A stretch of DNA of 64,000 nucleotides from Streptomyces spectabilis (GTDB lineage Bacteria > Actinomycetota > Actinomycetes > Streptomycetales > Streptomycetaceae): assembly GCF_008704795.1 (NCBI RefSeq), contig NZ_CP023690.1:5528501-5592500 (forward strand). The letters are read 5' to 3'. Of this stretch, positions 7,970-16,040 are shown piece after piece; positions within the stretch are counted from its first letter, which is position 1, and every line of letters starts with the position of its first letter. Below the pieces are notes generated by a model that was not told the DNA's origin, ran no database searches, and saw nothing but the letters and a program-made list of their open reading frames with translations. The translations under genes were made by a program, and so were the position numbers.

Positions 7970-9421
7970 ATGGCTTATGACGATCTCCGCTCTCTGCTGA
8001 GGGCACTGGAGCGCGAGGGCGATCTGAAGCGGATCAAGGCCGAGGTCGACCCGTATCTGGAGGTCGGCGAGATCGTCGACCGCGTACAGAAGTCCGGCGG
8101 CCCGGCGCTCCTCTTCGAGAACGTCAAGGGCAGCGACATGCCCCTCGCGATGAACGTGTTCGGGACCGACCGCCGACTGCTCAAGGCCCTCGGCCTGAAG
8201 TCGTACGGCGAGATCAGCGAGAAGATCGGCGGGCTGCTCAGGCCGGAGCTGCCGCAGGGCTTCGTCGGCGTGCGCGAGGCCTTCGGGAAGCTCGGCGCGA
8301 TGACGCACGTGCCGCCGAAGAAGGTCAAGGACGCGCCGGTGCAGGAGGTCGTGCTCCGCGGCGAGGACGTGGACCTGGACCGGCTGCCCGCCCTGTTCAC
8401 CTGGCCGAAGGACGGCGGGTCCTTCTTCAATCTGGGGCTCACCCACACGAAGGACCCTGAGAGCGGTGTCCGCAACCTCGGGCTCTACCGGCTCCAGCGC
8501 CACGACCGGCGCACCATCGGCATGCACTGGCAGATCCACAAGGACAGCCGCAACCACTACCAGGTGGCGGCGCGGAGGGGCGAGCGCCTTCCGGTCGCGA
8601 TCGCCTTCGGCTGCCCGCCCGCCGTGACGTACGCGTCCACCGCGCCGCTGCCCGGCGACATCGACGAGTACCTCTTCGCGGGCTTTCTCCAGGGCAAGCG
8701 GATCGAGATGGTCGACTGCAAGACCGTGCCGCTCCAGGTGCCCGCGCAGGCCGAGGTCGTCCTGGAGGGCTGGCTGGAGCCGGGCGAGATGCTCCCCGAG
8801 GGCCCCTTCGGCGACCACACCGGCTTCTACACGCCGCAGGAGCCGTTCCCCGCGCTGACGATCGACTGCGTGACGATGCGGAAGCGGCCGCTGCTCCAGT
8901 CGATCGTGGTGGGCCGTCCGCCGACGGAGGACGGGCCCCTCGGCCGGGCCACCGAGCGGTTCTTCCTGCCGCTCCTGAAGATCATCGTTCCGGACATCGT
9001 GGACTACCACCTGCCGGAGTCGGGCGGCTTCCACAACTGCGCGATCGTCTCGATCGACAAGAAGTACCCGAAGCACGCGCAGAAGGTCATGCACGCCATC
9101 TGGGGCGCGCACATGATGTCCCTGACCAAGCTGATCGTGGTCGTGGACTCCGACTGCGACGTCCACGACCTGCACGAGGTGTCGTGGCGGGCGCTCGGCA
9201 ACACCGACTACGCGCGTGACCTGACCGTCGTCGAGGGGCCCGTCGACCACCTCGACCACGCCTCGTACCAGCAGTTCTGGGGCGGCAAGGCGGGCATCGA
9301 CGCGACGAAGAAGTGGCCCGAGGAGGGCTACACGCGCGACGGCGGCTGGCCGGACATGGTCGAGTCGGACCCGGACACGGCGGCGCTCGTGGACCGCCGC
9401 TGGAGGGAGTACGGCCTGTGA
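7970..9421 (+). CDS. Menaquinone biosynthesis decarboxylase (UbiD family, futalosine pathway)
   Basis: A 483-residue UbiD-family decarboxylase that uses prenylated FMN. In the futalosine pathway it removes the carboxyl group from the prenylated 1,4-dihydroxy-6-naphthoate intermediate. The start MAYDDLRSLLRALEREGDLK, the motif GPFGDHTGFYTP (near 282) and the metal/cofactor segment ending in PEEGYTRDGGWPDM are UbiD features. It is followed with a 4-base overlap by the prenyltransferase gene and then by the UbiX gene that supplies the cofactor, a coherent late-pathway operon. It probably has a leaderless mRNA (see 7957). Confidence 0.92.
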   Translation: MAYDDLRSLLRALEREGDLKRIKAEVDPYLEVGEIVDRVQKSGGPALLFENVKGSDMPLAMNVFGTDRRLLKALGLKSYGEISEKIGGLLRPELPQGFVGVREAFGKLGAMTHVPPKKVKDAPVQEVVLRGEDVDLDRLPALFTWPKDGGSFFNLGLTHTKDPESGVRNLGLYRLQRHDRRTIGMHWQIHKDSRNHYQVAARRGERLPVAIAFGCPPAVTYASTAPLPGDIDEYLFAGFLQGKRIEMVDCKTVPLQVPAQAEVVLEGWLEPGEMLPEGPFGDHTGFYTPQEPFPALTIDCVTMRKRPLLQSIVVGRPPTEDGPLGRATERFFLPLLKIIVPDIVDYHLPESGGFHNCAIVSIDKKYPKHAQKVMHAIWGAHMMSLTKLIVVVDSDCDVHDLHEVSWRALGNTDYARDLTVVEGPVDHLDHASYQQFWGGKAGIDATKKWPEEGYTRDGGWPDMVESDPDTAALVDRRWREYGL

Positions 9422-10320
9422 GTTCCGCTTCCGCCGCGCTGCCGCAGCCGGGACGTACGAAAGCCTTCCTGCGGCTCGTCATGATCGAGCACTCGGTGTT
9501 CGCGCTGCCCTTCGCCTACATCGCGTCCCTGACGGCGATGTACGAGTGGGACAAGAACATCCACTGGGGGCGGCTGCTCCTGGTCACCATCTGCATGGTG
9601 GGCCTGCGCACCTTCGCGATGGCCGCGAACCGCATCATCGACCGCGAGATCGACGCCCGTAACCCGCGCACCGCGCACCGCGAGCTGGTCACCGGCGCGG
9701 TCACGGTGAAGTCCGCGTGGACCGGCGCGCTCGTCGCCGTCGTGGTCTTCCTGGGCTCCGCCGCGCTGCTCAACCCGCTGTGCCTGGCGCTCGCGCCGGT
9801 CGCGGTGATCCCGATGGTCGTCTATCCGTACGGCAAGCGGTTCACCAACTTCCCGCAGGCGATCCTCGGCATCGCGCAGGCCATGGGGCCGATCGGCGCC
9901 TGGCTCGCGATCACCGGCGAGTGGTCGTGGACCGCGGTGATCCTGGGTCTCGCGGTGGGCGTGTGGATCGGCGGCTTCGACCTGATCTACGCCTGCCAGG
10001 ACGTGGAGAGCGACCGGGAGGCCGGTGTGCTCTCGGTCCCCGCGCGGTTCGGCGTTCCGGCCTCCATCCGGGGCGCGCGCGGCTGCCACGCCGTCACGAC
10101 GGCGCTGCTCGTCTGGTACGCCGTACAGACCGGCGCGGGCGCGTTCTTCTGGCTGGGCCTGCTGATCGTCGCGGGTGCGTTCCTGTACGAGCACTCGATC
10201 GTGCGCCCGCACGACCTGTCCCGCCTCAACCGTGCCTTCTTCCAGGTCAACGGCTTCATCGGCATCGCGCTCTTCGTGTGCGCGCTGCTCGACCTGCTGG
10301 TGCGCGGGCTCACGGTATGA
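9418..10320 (+). CDS. mqnP: Menaquinone biosynthesis prenyltransferase MqnP (UbiA family)
   Basis: A 300-residue polytopic UbiA-type enzyme that attaches the polyprenyl chain to 1,4-dihydroxy-6-naphthoate. The two aspartate-rich magnesium/diphosphate motifs are visible as NRIIDREIDARNPRT (near 78-92) and YACQDVESDREAGV (near 191-204). Hydrophobic helices fill the rest. The GTG at 9418 overlaps the decarboxylase TGA and has GGAGGG 11 bases upstream; the longer frame from 9313 is an overlap artefact. Its neighbours on both sides are pathway partners. Confidence 0.92.
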   Translation: MSSASAALPQPGRTKAFLRLVMIEHSVFALPFAYIASLTAMYEWDKNIHWGRLLLVTICMVGLRTFAMAANRIIDREIDARNPRTAHRELVTGAVTVKSAWTGALVAVVVFLGSAALLNPLCLALAPVAVIPMVVYPYGKRFTNFPQAILGIAQAMGPIGAWLAITGEWSWTAVILGLAVGVWIGGFDLIYACQDVESDREAGVLSVPARFGVPASIRGARGCHAVTTALLVWYAVQTGAGAFFWLGLLIVAGAFLYEHSIVRPHDLSRLNRAFFQVNGFIGIALFVCALLDLLVRGLTV

Positions 10321-10342
10321 CGGGCCGCACCGAGCCCGTGGA

Positions 10343-10348
10343 TAGGCT
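10343..10348 (+). promoter_or_regulatory. Putative internal -10 element before ubiX
   Basis: TAGGCT followed by exactly 7 bases and a GTG at 10356. This matches the TAnnnT-N7-start arrangement also seen at 13561, 43693 and 55616, and suggests a leaderless transcript for ubiX within the operon. Confidence 0.45.
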
Positions 10349-10355
10349 GCGGGGC

Positions 10356-11030
10356 GTGAACGCGGGAGATACGGAGCGTAGGCCCTGGGTCGTGGGGGTG
10401 TCGGGCGCTTCCGGCACCCCGTACGCCGCGGCGGTCCTGCGGGCGCTGCTCGCGGCCGGGGAGAGCGTGGACCTGGTGGTCTCGCGGGCCTCGCGTCTGA
10501 CGCTGCTCGACGAGACCGGCATCTCGTTCCGGGACGCGCACTGGCGCGCGGACCTGGAGCAGTGGCTGGCGCGGGGCGCGGACGGCAAGCCGGACACGTT
10601 CCGGGTGCGCACGGACGACGTGCGCTACTGGGCGGCCGGTGACCTGGCGGCGGGGCCCTCGTCGGGTTCGTACGCGACGAAGGGGATGCTGATCGTGCCC
10701 GCGTCCACGGCGTGCGTGGCCGGGGTGGCGCTCGGGCTCTCGAAGGACCTGCTGCAGCGCGTGGCGAGCGTGACGCTCAAGGAGGGGCGGCGGCTCGTGG
10801 TCTGCGTACGGGAGACGCCGCTGAACGGGCAGACGCTTCGGCACCTGGTGAGCCTGGACGAGGCGGGCGCGATCGTGCTGCCCGCCTCTCCGGCGTTCTA
10901 CGCGGGGGCGACGCACATCCAGGATCTGGTGGACTTCGTCGCCGGGCGGATGCTGGACGCGGCTCAGGTGCCGCACCGGCTGTACCGCCGATGGGAAGGG
11001 GAGCTAGGAGGCGGCTCCCGTGAGGGGTGA
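10356..11030 (+). CDS. UbiX-family flavin prenyltransferase
   Basis: The enzyme makes prenylated FMN, the cofactor required by the UbiD-type decarboxylase encoded upstream. The FMN-binding opening WVVGVSGASGTPYAAAVLRA, the segment CVAGVALGLSKDLLQRVASV and the motif VVCVRETPLNGQTLRHLVSL are diagnostic. Two starts are possible: an ATG at 10317 overlapping the mqnP stop, and the GTG at 10356 preferred here because TAGGCT stands 7 bases before it and the homologous part of the protein begins there (224 residues). Both could be used. Confidence 0.9.
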   Translation: MNAGDTERRPWVVGVSGASGTPYAAAVLRALLAAGESVDLVVSRASRLTLLDETGISFRDAHWRADLEQWLARGADGKPDTFRVRTDDVRYWAAGDLAAGPSSGSYATKGMLIVPASTACVAGVALGLSKDLLQRVASVTLKEGRRLVVCVRETPLNGQTLRHLVSLDEAGAIVLPASPAFYAGATHIQDLVDFVAGRMLDAAQVPHRLYRRWEGELGGGSREG

Positions 11031-11046
11031 GCGCCCGGAGGGGCGC

Positions 11047-11172
11047 TCAGCGCTTCTTGGCGGCGCGCTTGCGGGCCTTGCGCGCGGCGACGGCGGACTG
11101 GTGGGCACGCGAGCGGTTGGCCTGGTCCTGAAGCTCGCGCATACGGGCGTAGGCCATCTCGATCGTGTACAC
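11047..11172 (-). CDS. 41-residue basic actinobacterial peptide
   Basis: A small gene starting at GTG 11172, with AGGAG 8 bases upstream. The peptide begins VYTIEMAYARMRELQDQ and ends in a run of Arg/Lys/Ala (RKARKRAAKKR). I recognise close relatives in streptomycetes as conserved hypothetical proteins. It is divergent from the Lrp/AsnC gene and shares its operator-like region. The strong positive tail suggests nucleic-acid or ribosome contact, but that is only a guess from composition. Confidence 0.75.
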   Translation of the reverse strand: MYTIEMAYARMRELQDQANRSRAHQSAVAARKARKRAAKKR

Positions 11173-11234
11173 GGGGAACACTCCTGAAGGATTCGAAGGA
11201 TCGTCGTTGATCGGCTGAACATCCGGAAGATTCG

Positions 11235-11250
11235 CAGGGTCTAGACCCTG
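11235..11250. promoter_or_regulatory. 16-bp perfect palindrome, likely Lrp/AsnC operator
   Basis: CAGGGTCTAGACCCTG lies between the divergent 41-residue gene and the Lrp/AsnC gene. Confidence 0.55.
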
Positions 11251-11263
11251 TTACGCCTTAGAT

Positions 11264-11275
11264 TCTACACGTAGA
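11264..11275. promoter_or_regulatory. Second operator-like palindrome before the Lrp/AsnC gene
   Basis: TCTAC-AC-GTAGA at 11264-11275, centred 27 bases from the first palindrome and sharing its TCTA/TAGA core. It probably overlaps the promoter of the regulator gene. Confidence 0.45.
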
Positions 11276-11311
11276 CTCGCGAAAACGCTAAATAATGAAA
11301 GGCTTCGACCT

Positions 11312-11767
11312 ATGGATGCCGTGGACAGGCAGCTCATCCAGGCTCTGCGCGAGAACGGACGTGCCTCCTACGCCGAGCTCGGGCGCCTCGTCGGCCTCTC
11401 CGGGCCCAGCGTCACCGACCGCATCAACCGCCTGGAGGCGGCCGGCGTCATCACCGGCTACCGCGCGACGGTCGACTCCGCGTCCCTCGGCCTCGGCGTC
11501 ACCGCGCTGATCGGCATCTCGCTGTCCGACGCCGCCGACCACGAGGACGTGGCCCGGCGCCTGCGCGACCTGCACGAGATCGAGGACTGCTGGTTCATCG
11601 CGGGCGACGACTCGTACATGCTCAAGGTCCGCGCCAGCGACGTCGACGGCCTGGAGAAGACCATCCGCCGCCTCAGCGGCACCAAGGGCGTCTCGCGCAC
11701 GCGGACGACGATCGTCCTCTCCACGAAGTGGGAGAACCGGGTCGGGGAACTTCCCGAGGAGGTCTAG
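11312..11767 (+). CDS. Lrp/AsnC family regulator
   Basis: A 151-residue feast/famine regulator. The N-terminal HTH reads MDAVDRQLIQALRENGRASY, AELGRLVGLSGPSVTDRINR (residues 1-45). The C-terminal RAM/effector domain contains the CWFIAGDDSYMLKVRASD segment around 92-110. AAAGG stands 8 bases before the ATG. It sits between ubiX and mqnE, so control of menaquinone genes is a reasonable inference, but the effector (an amino acid in most members) is unknown. Confidence 0.93.
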   Translation: MDAVDRQLIQALRENGRASYAELGRLVGLSGPSVTDRINRLEAAGVITGYRATVDSASLGLGVTALIGISLSDAADHEDVARRLRDLHEIEDCWFIAGDDSYMLKVRASDVDGLEKTIRRLSGTKGVSRTRTTIVLSTKWENRVGELPEEV

Positions 11768-11820
11768 GCGTACGGTTGGTCGGGTCTGTTCGCAGGTCGT
11801 TGAGGGATAGAGGTACGGCA

Positions 11821-12984
11821 ATGGACGCAGGGCTCAAGCGCGACCTTGAGGAGAAGGTCCGCTCCGGCGAGCGGCTGTCCCGTGAGGACGGCATCGCCCT
11901 GTACGAGTCCGACGACCTGGCCTGGCTCGGCGGTCTCGCCCACGAGGTGCGCACCCGCAAGAACGGCGACGTGGTGCACTTCAACGTCAACCGGCACCTC
12001 AACATGACCAACGTGTGCACGGCCTCCTGTGCGTACTGCTCCTTCCAGCGCAAGCCGGGCGAGAAGGACGCGTACACGATGCGCATCGAGGAGGCCGTCC
12101 GGCTCGCCAAGGCGATGGAGGCCGACAACCTCACCGAGCTGCACATCGTCAACGGCCTGCACCCGAACCTCCCCTGGCGCTACTACCCGCGCTCGCTGCG
12201 GGAGCTGAAGGCCGCGCTGCCGAACGTCTCCCTGAAGGCCTTCACGGCCACCGAGATCCACCACTTCGAGACCATCTCGGGCCTGTCCGCCTCCGAGATC
12301 CTCGACGAGCTGATCGACGCCGGTCTGGAGTCGCTGACCGGCGGCGGCGCCGAGATCTTCGACTGGGAGGTCCGCCAGCACATCGTGGACCACAAGACCC
12401 ACTGGGAGGACTGGTCCCGGATCCACCGCCTGGCGCACGAGAAGGGTCTGAAGACCCCCGCGACGATGCTGTACGGGCACATCGAGGAGCCCCGGCACCG
12501 CGTCGACCACGTGCTGCGCCTGCGTGAGCTCCAGGACGAGACCGGCGGCTTCCAGGTCTTCATCCCGCTGCGCTACCAGCACGACTTCGTGGACATGCAG
12601 GACGGCAAGGTCCGCAACCGCCTCCAGGCCCGCACCAAGATGGCCTCCGGCATCGAGGCCCTCAAGACCTTCGCCGTCTCCCGGCTGCTGTTCGACAACG
12701 TGCCGCACGTCAAGGTCTTCTGGGTCATGCACGGCCTCGCCACCGCGCAGCTCGCGCTCCAGCACGGCGCGGACGACATGGACGGCTCCGTCGTCGAGTA
12801 CAAGATCACACACGACGCGGACAACTTCGGCACGCCGAACAAGCTGACCCGCGACGACCTGCTCGACCTGATCCGCGAGGCCGGGTTCCGCCCGGTGGAG
12901 CGCAACACGCGCTACGAGGTCATCCGCGAGTTCCCCGGGCCCGACCGGGAGCTGCGCGAGTCGCCGCAGCCGATGCGGCTCTGA
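11821..12984 (+). CDS. mqnE: Aminofutalosine synthase MqnE
   Basis: A radical SAM enzyme of the futalosine menaquinone route that joins 3-[(1-carboxyvinyl)oxy]benzoate to SAM, giving aminofutalosine. The CxxxCxxC cluster motif is at residues 66-73 (CTASCAYC), inside the typical region NVNRHLNMTNVCTASCAYCS. The 387-residue length and the C-terminal THDADNFGTPNKLTRDDLL are family-typical. The ATG at 11821 is used, with AGAGG about 8 bases upstream; an upstream GTG at 11728 overlaps the regulator gene and is rejected. MqnA, which makes its substrate, is encoded at 55629. Confidence 0.95.
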   Translation: MDAGLKRDLEEKVRSGERLSREDGIALYESDDLAWLGGLAHEVRTRKNGDVVHFNVNRHLNMTNVCTASCAYCSFQRKPGEKDAYTMRIEEAVRLAKAMEADNLTELHIVNGLHPNLPWRYYPRSLRELKAALPNVSLKAFTATEIHHFETISGLSASEILDELIDAGLESLTGGGAEIFDWEVRQHIVDHKTHWEDWSRIHRLAHEKGLKTPATMLYGHIEEPRHRVDHVLRLRELQDETGGFQVFIPLRYQHDFVDMQDGKVRNRLQARTKMASGIEALKTFAVSRLLFDNVPHVKVFWVMHGLATAQLALQHGADDMDGSVVEYKITHDADNFGTPNKLTRDDLLDLIREAGFRPVERNTRYEVIREFPGPDRELRESPQPMRL

Positions 12985-13090
12985 CCCGCCTCCTGCCGGG
13001 GCGCCGCGCCGTGCTTCACTGGAGGGGCTCGTCCGGCTCGGGCTGATTCGGGATGCTCGGGCCTATGTCGGAACGGAAGAGTGGATTGAC

Positions 13091-13381
13091 ATGCTCCGCT
13101 ACACGCTGATGCGCCTCGGGGTCTTCGCGGGCTGCTTCTTGGTCGTCTGGGGCCTCGTCTACTCCGGCATCGTGCCGCGCGGACTCGGCGGCTCCAACCT
13201 CCTGTGGGTGGCGCTGCTCTCCCTGGTGGTCTCCGCGCCCCTCAGCTTCGTGCTCCTGCGCAAGGAGCGTGACCGCGCGTCGGAGAAGGTCGTCGCGAAG
13301 GTCGACAACGTCAAGGCCAGCCTGGAGCGCAACCGCACCCAGGAGGACGGCGCCGACGACGCCACGCGCACCGCGCAGTAG
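13091..13381 (+). CDS. DUF4229 small membrane protein
   Basis: A 96-residue protein with two membrane helices (about 5-25 and 35-55) and a charged, probably coiled C-terminal tail (KERDRASEKVVAKVDNVKAS). The pattern is that of DUF4229, a streptomycete membrane protein regularly found next to mqnE. Function unknown; a link to respiratory-membrane biology is suggested only by position. Two hairpins follow it. Confidence 0.85.
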   Translation: MLRYTLMRLGVFAGCFLVVWGLVYSGIVPRGLGGSNLLWVALLSLVVSAPLSFVLLRKERDRASEKVVAKVDNVKASLERNRTQEDGADDATRTAQ

Positions 13382-13390
13382 CGCGGAGGC

Positions 13391-13410
13391 CGCGGGCCGT
13401 GCGGCCCGCG
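13391..13410 (+). terminator. Hairpin after the DUF4229 gene
   Basis: CGCGGGCCG (13391-13399) pairs with CGGCCCGCG (13402-13410), ten bases after the stop codon. Confidence 0.6.
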
Positions 13411-13448
13411 CGGTCGTAAGGTTCGTCACACCCCACTCACCACGCCGC

Positions 13449-13489
13449 GAACCCCGGTACCGGAGCATGCCGCTCCGGTGCCGGGGTTC
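13449..13489. terminator. Long imperfect hairpin before the leader peptide
   Basis: Arms of 17 bp (13449-13465 and 13473-13489) with a single mismatch and a 7-base loop. It insulates the menaquinone operon from the next promoter. Confidence 0.75.
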
Positions 13490-13536
13490 CGTCGTTTCTG
13501 GGACGCTTGGGACCCCGTCTACCTCAAACAAGGGCT

Positions 13537-13566
13537 TTGATGTACTCAAAGTTCAAGTGTTAACGT
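13537..13566 (+). promoter_or_regulatory. Promoter of the leader peptide and symporter
   Basis: TTGATG (13537-13542), an 18-base spacer and TAACGT (13561-13566); the leader-peptide ATG follows 7 bases later. There is no Shine-Dalgarno, so the leader is probably translated from a leaderless mRNA. Confidence 0.55.
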
Positions 13567-13573
13567 GTTCGAC

Positions 13574-13678
13574 ATGAAGACAGCAGCCGCGCACCGCAAC
13601 GCCATGAGCGTCCCGCTCGTGGCGCGCCTGCATGTCGATCTCTGCCGCTGCATGTCCGCGGCCTGTCGCGTCATCTGA
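13574..13678 (+). CDS. Cysteine-rich putative leader peptide (attenuator type)
   Basis: A 34-residue open frame with three cysteines at 24, 26 and 31 in the segment HVDLCRCMSAACR. This VDLCR...CR signature is the hallmark of the actinobacterial putative leader peptides that precede sulfur-metabolism and transport genes. Ribosome stalling at Cys codons when cysteine is scarce is thought to control the downstream gene. Here the following gene is a DAACS-family symporter. Methionine 11 is an alternative start. A weak stem (AGCGGCG 13701-13707 with CGCCGCT 13727-13733) lies just past the stop and could be one arm of an RNA switch. Confidence 0.8.
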   Translation: MKTAAAHRNAMSVPLVARLHVDLCRCMSAACRVI

Positions 13679-13700
13679 ACGACTTCGACATCTGCACTGC

Positions 13701-13733
13701 AGCGGCGCCCGCCGACCTTTCGCGGTCGCCGCT
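13701..13733 (+). promoter_or_regulatory. Stem-loop between leader peptide and symporter
   Basis: Seven-bp arms at 13701-13707 and 13727-13733 flank a GC-rich loop, 22 bases past the leader-peptide stop. It is a candidate attenuator or anti-attenuator element; its function is inferred from position. Confidence 0.4.
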
Positions 13734-13766
13734 CCTCACGTCCCCGTCATTACCCGGAGTGTGTCC

Positions 13767-15104
13767 GTGTCCGTGTCCGCGAATTCCGCGACCCCCGCCG
13801 GCGAGCCGAAGCCCGGCTTCCGGATACCGAAGTTCCTGAAGCTGCCCTTCTGGGCCCAGATCCTCGGCGGTCTCGTCCTGGGCGTGCTGCTCGGCTGGCT
13901 CGCCCGCAGCCAGGACATCAGCTGGCTCGTCACCACCCTGTCGAAGGTCGGCGACACCTTCATCGGCCTGCTGAAGCTGGCCGTCGCCCCGCTGGTGTTC
14001 TTCGCCATCCTGATCTCGATCACCAATCTGCGGAAGGTCAACAACGCCGCCCGGCTCGCGACCCGCACGCTCCTCTGGTTCATGATCACGTCGCTGATCG
14101 CGGTCGTCATCGGCCTCGTCATCGGCCTGGTCACCAACCCCGGCGCGGGCACGGGCCTGACCCCCAAGGACGGCGCCAAGCCCGAGCACGAGGGCTCCTG
14201 GATCGACTTCCTCACCGGCATCATCCCGACGGACGTCATCACGCCGTTCACCGAGCTGAACGTCCTGCAGATCGTCTTCATGGCCGCCGTCGCGGGCGTC
14301 GCCATCCTCAAGATCGGCGACGAGAAGGCCAAGCCGATCCTGGACCTCAGCGAGTCGATCCTCACGCTGCTCCAGAAGGCCCTGTGGTGGGTCATCAAGC
14401 TCTCCCCGATCGGCACCATCGGCCTCATCGGCTTCGCCATCGCCGACTACGGCTGGAACCTGATCAGCAAGTACGCCACGTTCACCGCGGACATCTACAT
14501 CGGCTGCGCCCTGGTGATGTTCGGCGTCTACCCGCTGCTGCTCGCCACGGTCGCCAAGGTCAGCCCGCTCCAGTTCTTCAAGGGCGCCTGGCCCGCCATC
14601 CAGCTGGCCTTCGTCTCCCGCTCCTCCGTCGGCACCATGCCGCTGACCCAGAAGGTCACCGAGCGCCTCGGCGTGCCGAAGGAGTACACGTCCTTCGCGG
14701 TGCCGTTCGGCGCCACCACCAAGATGGACGGCTGCGCCGCGATCTACCCGGCGATCGCCGCGATCTTCGTCGCGCAGATCTTCGACGTGAACATGGGCAT
14801 CAAGGAGTACCTCCTGATCGCCTTCGTCTCGGTCGTCGGCTCCGCCGCCACCGCAGGCCTCACCGGCGCCACGGTCATGCTGACCCTGACCCTGTCCACG
14901 CTCGGCCTGCCGATGGAGGGCGTCGGCCTGCTGCTCGCCATCGACCCGGTGCTCGACATGATGCGCACGGCCACGAACGTCGCGGGCCAGGCCCTGGTCC
15001 CGGTCCTGGTCGCGGCGCGCGAGAACATCCTCGACCGGGAGGCGTACGAGCACGCCTCGGCTTCGCCGATCGACGAGCCGGACGTGGTACCGGCTAACGC
15101 CTGA
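13767..15104 (+). CDS. DAACS-family sodium/proton:dicarboxylate (or cystine) symporter
   Basis: A 445-residue transporter of the GltP/DctA/TcyP fold. Many hydrophobic helices are present, plus the substrate/ion signature regions SRSSVGTMPLTQKVTERLGV, FAVPFGATTKMDGCAAIYPA and the C-terminal DPVLDMMRTATNVAGQAL. The GTG at 13767 is chosen from three in-frame GTGs (13761, 13767, 13773, in a GTGTCC triplet) because CGGAG lies 7 bases upstream. General annotation would be C4-dicarboxylate or glutamate uptake, but the cysteine-rich leader peptide upstream argues for cystine or another sulfur compound, as in the TcyP branch. Confidence 0.88.
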   Translation: MSVSANSATPAGEPKPGFRIPKFLKLPFWAQILGGLVLGVLLGWLARSQDISWLVTTLSKVGDTFIGLLKLAVAPLVFFAILISITNLRKVNNAARLATRTLLWFMITSLIAVVIGLVIGLVTNPGAGTGLTPKDGAKPEHEGSWIDFLTGIIPTDVITPFTELNVLQIVFMAAVAGVAILKIGDEKAKPILDLSESILTLLQKALWWVIKLSPIGTIGLIGFAIADYGWNLISKYATFTADIYIGCALVMFGVYPLLLATVAKVSPLQFFKGAWPAIQLAFVSRSSVGTMPLTQKVTERLGVPKEYTSFAVPFGATTKMDGCAAIYPAIAAIFVAQIFDVNMGIKEYLLIAFVSVVGSAATAGLTGATVMLTLTLSTLGLPMEGVGLLLAIDPVLDMMRTATNVAGQALVPVLVAARENILDREAYEHASASPIDEPDVVPANA

Positions 15105-15125
15105 CGCCTCCCGACCTCTTTCCGC

Positions 15126-15157
15126 GAGCCCCGCGCCGATGTCTTGGCGCGGGGCTC
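15126..15157 (+). terminator. Terminator of the symporter gene
   Basis: A 12-bp perfect stem (GAGCCCCGCGCC, 15126-15137, with 15146-15157) and an 8-base loop, 21 bases after the stop. Confidence 0.85.
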
Positions 15158-15177
15158 GGCGGTGTGGCGGGGTGTGG

Positions 15178-15938
15178 CTTGGGGGGCCCGTATGCGCGGG
15201 GACCACGAGTCGGGTTCGCTGTGCTCGCCGCTCAGCTCGGGACTACCCCCGCAAGCACGGGGACCACTGGGATGAACTGGCCCGCGGCGGCGGAGCGACG
15301 GGATCACCCCCGCACGCGCGGGGACCACTACAACGCCCCCGGCGGCCACACGGTGCGCTGGGGACCACCCCCGCACGCGCGGGGACCACGTCCGCGCCGC
15401 CCACCGCGGGACGATTGCTCTGGGACCACCCCCGCACGCGCGGGGACCACCGGCACATCGCGCGATCACCAGAGACGAGCACGGGACCACCCCCGCACGC
15501 GCGGGGACCACACCGCGCGGTAGGCCTCCTCGATGGCGGCGAGGGGACCACCCCCGCACGCGCGGGGACCACGAGGTGACCACCGCGGTGAACCGTGTCG
15601 CCCTGGGACCACCCCCGCACGCGCGGGGACCACGACGGTCTTCGCGGCTTCCCTGCGAAGTCGACGGGACCACCCCCGCACGCGCGGGGACCACCCGCCC
15701 GGTCCAGCACCTGGGCCAGCGTCAGGGGGACCACCCCCGCACGCGCGGGGACCACGGCCCGCCGCGGCGGCGGAAACGCGGGGAGGCGGGACCACCCCCG
15801 CACGCGCGGGGACCACAATGCGCAACAGGACGAAAGAATGGTGCTGTTGGGACCACCCCCGCACGCGCGGGGACCACGACATCGGCTCGTGGGGCGTCAC
15901 TGCGGCGGCGGGACCACCCCCGCACGCGCGGGGACCAC
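15178..15938 (-). CRISPR. Type I-E CRISPR array 1: 13 repeats, 12 spacers of 32 bp
   Basis: 29-bp repeats recur at an exact 61-bp period from 15178 to 15910. On the minus strand the repeat starts GTGGTCCCCGCGCG and ends GGGGGTGGTCCC, with a 5-6-bp internal stem, the type I-E pattern. The repeat at 15178 has lost its left half, those at 15239 and 15300 carry substitutions, and the other ten are identical. Degeneration at the low-coordinate end and a conserved leader at the high end show that the array is transcribed on the minus strand, with newest spacers near 15909. No cas gene is within the window. Confidence 0.97.
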
Positions 15939-16040
15939 AGGCGGTGACCTGGGGGTTTGTCAGGCGACTGGGGAGTTCTGACTCACTTCTTGAGATAGCG
16001 GCATTGGGGTCATTCGATGGCGAATGCGTACAGTCGTTAA
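15939..16040 (-). promoter_or_regulatory. Leader of CRISPR array 1
   Basis: Adjacent to the last repeat, beginning AGGCGGTGACCTGGGGGTT on the plus strand. It matches the sequence next to array 2 at 18006 over at least 60 bases, including ACTCACTTCTTGAGA. It is the presumed site of spacer insertion and crRNA transcription start. Confidence 0.8.

Noticed and set aside
10317..10355. ATG 10317 as the sole ubiX start.
   Set aside because: It is possible because of the ATGA overlap, but TAGGCT 7 bases before GTG 10356 and the onset of homology favour the latter.
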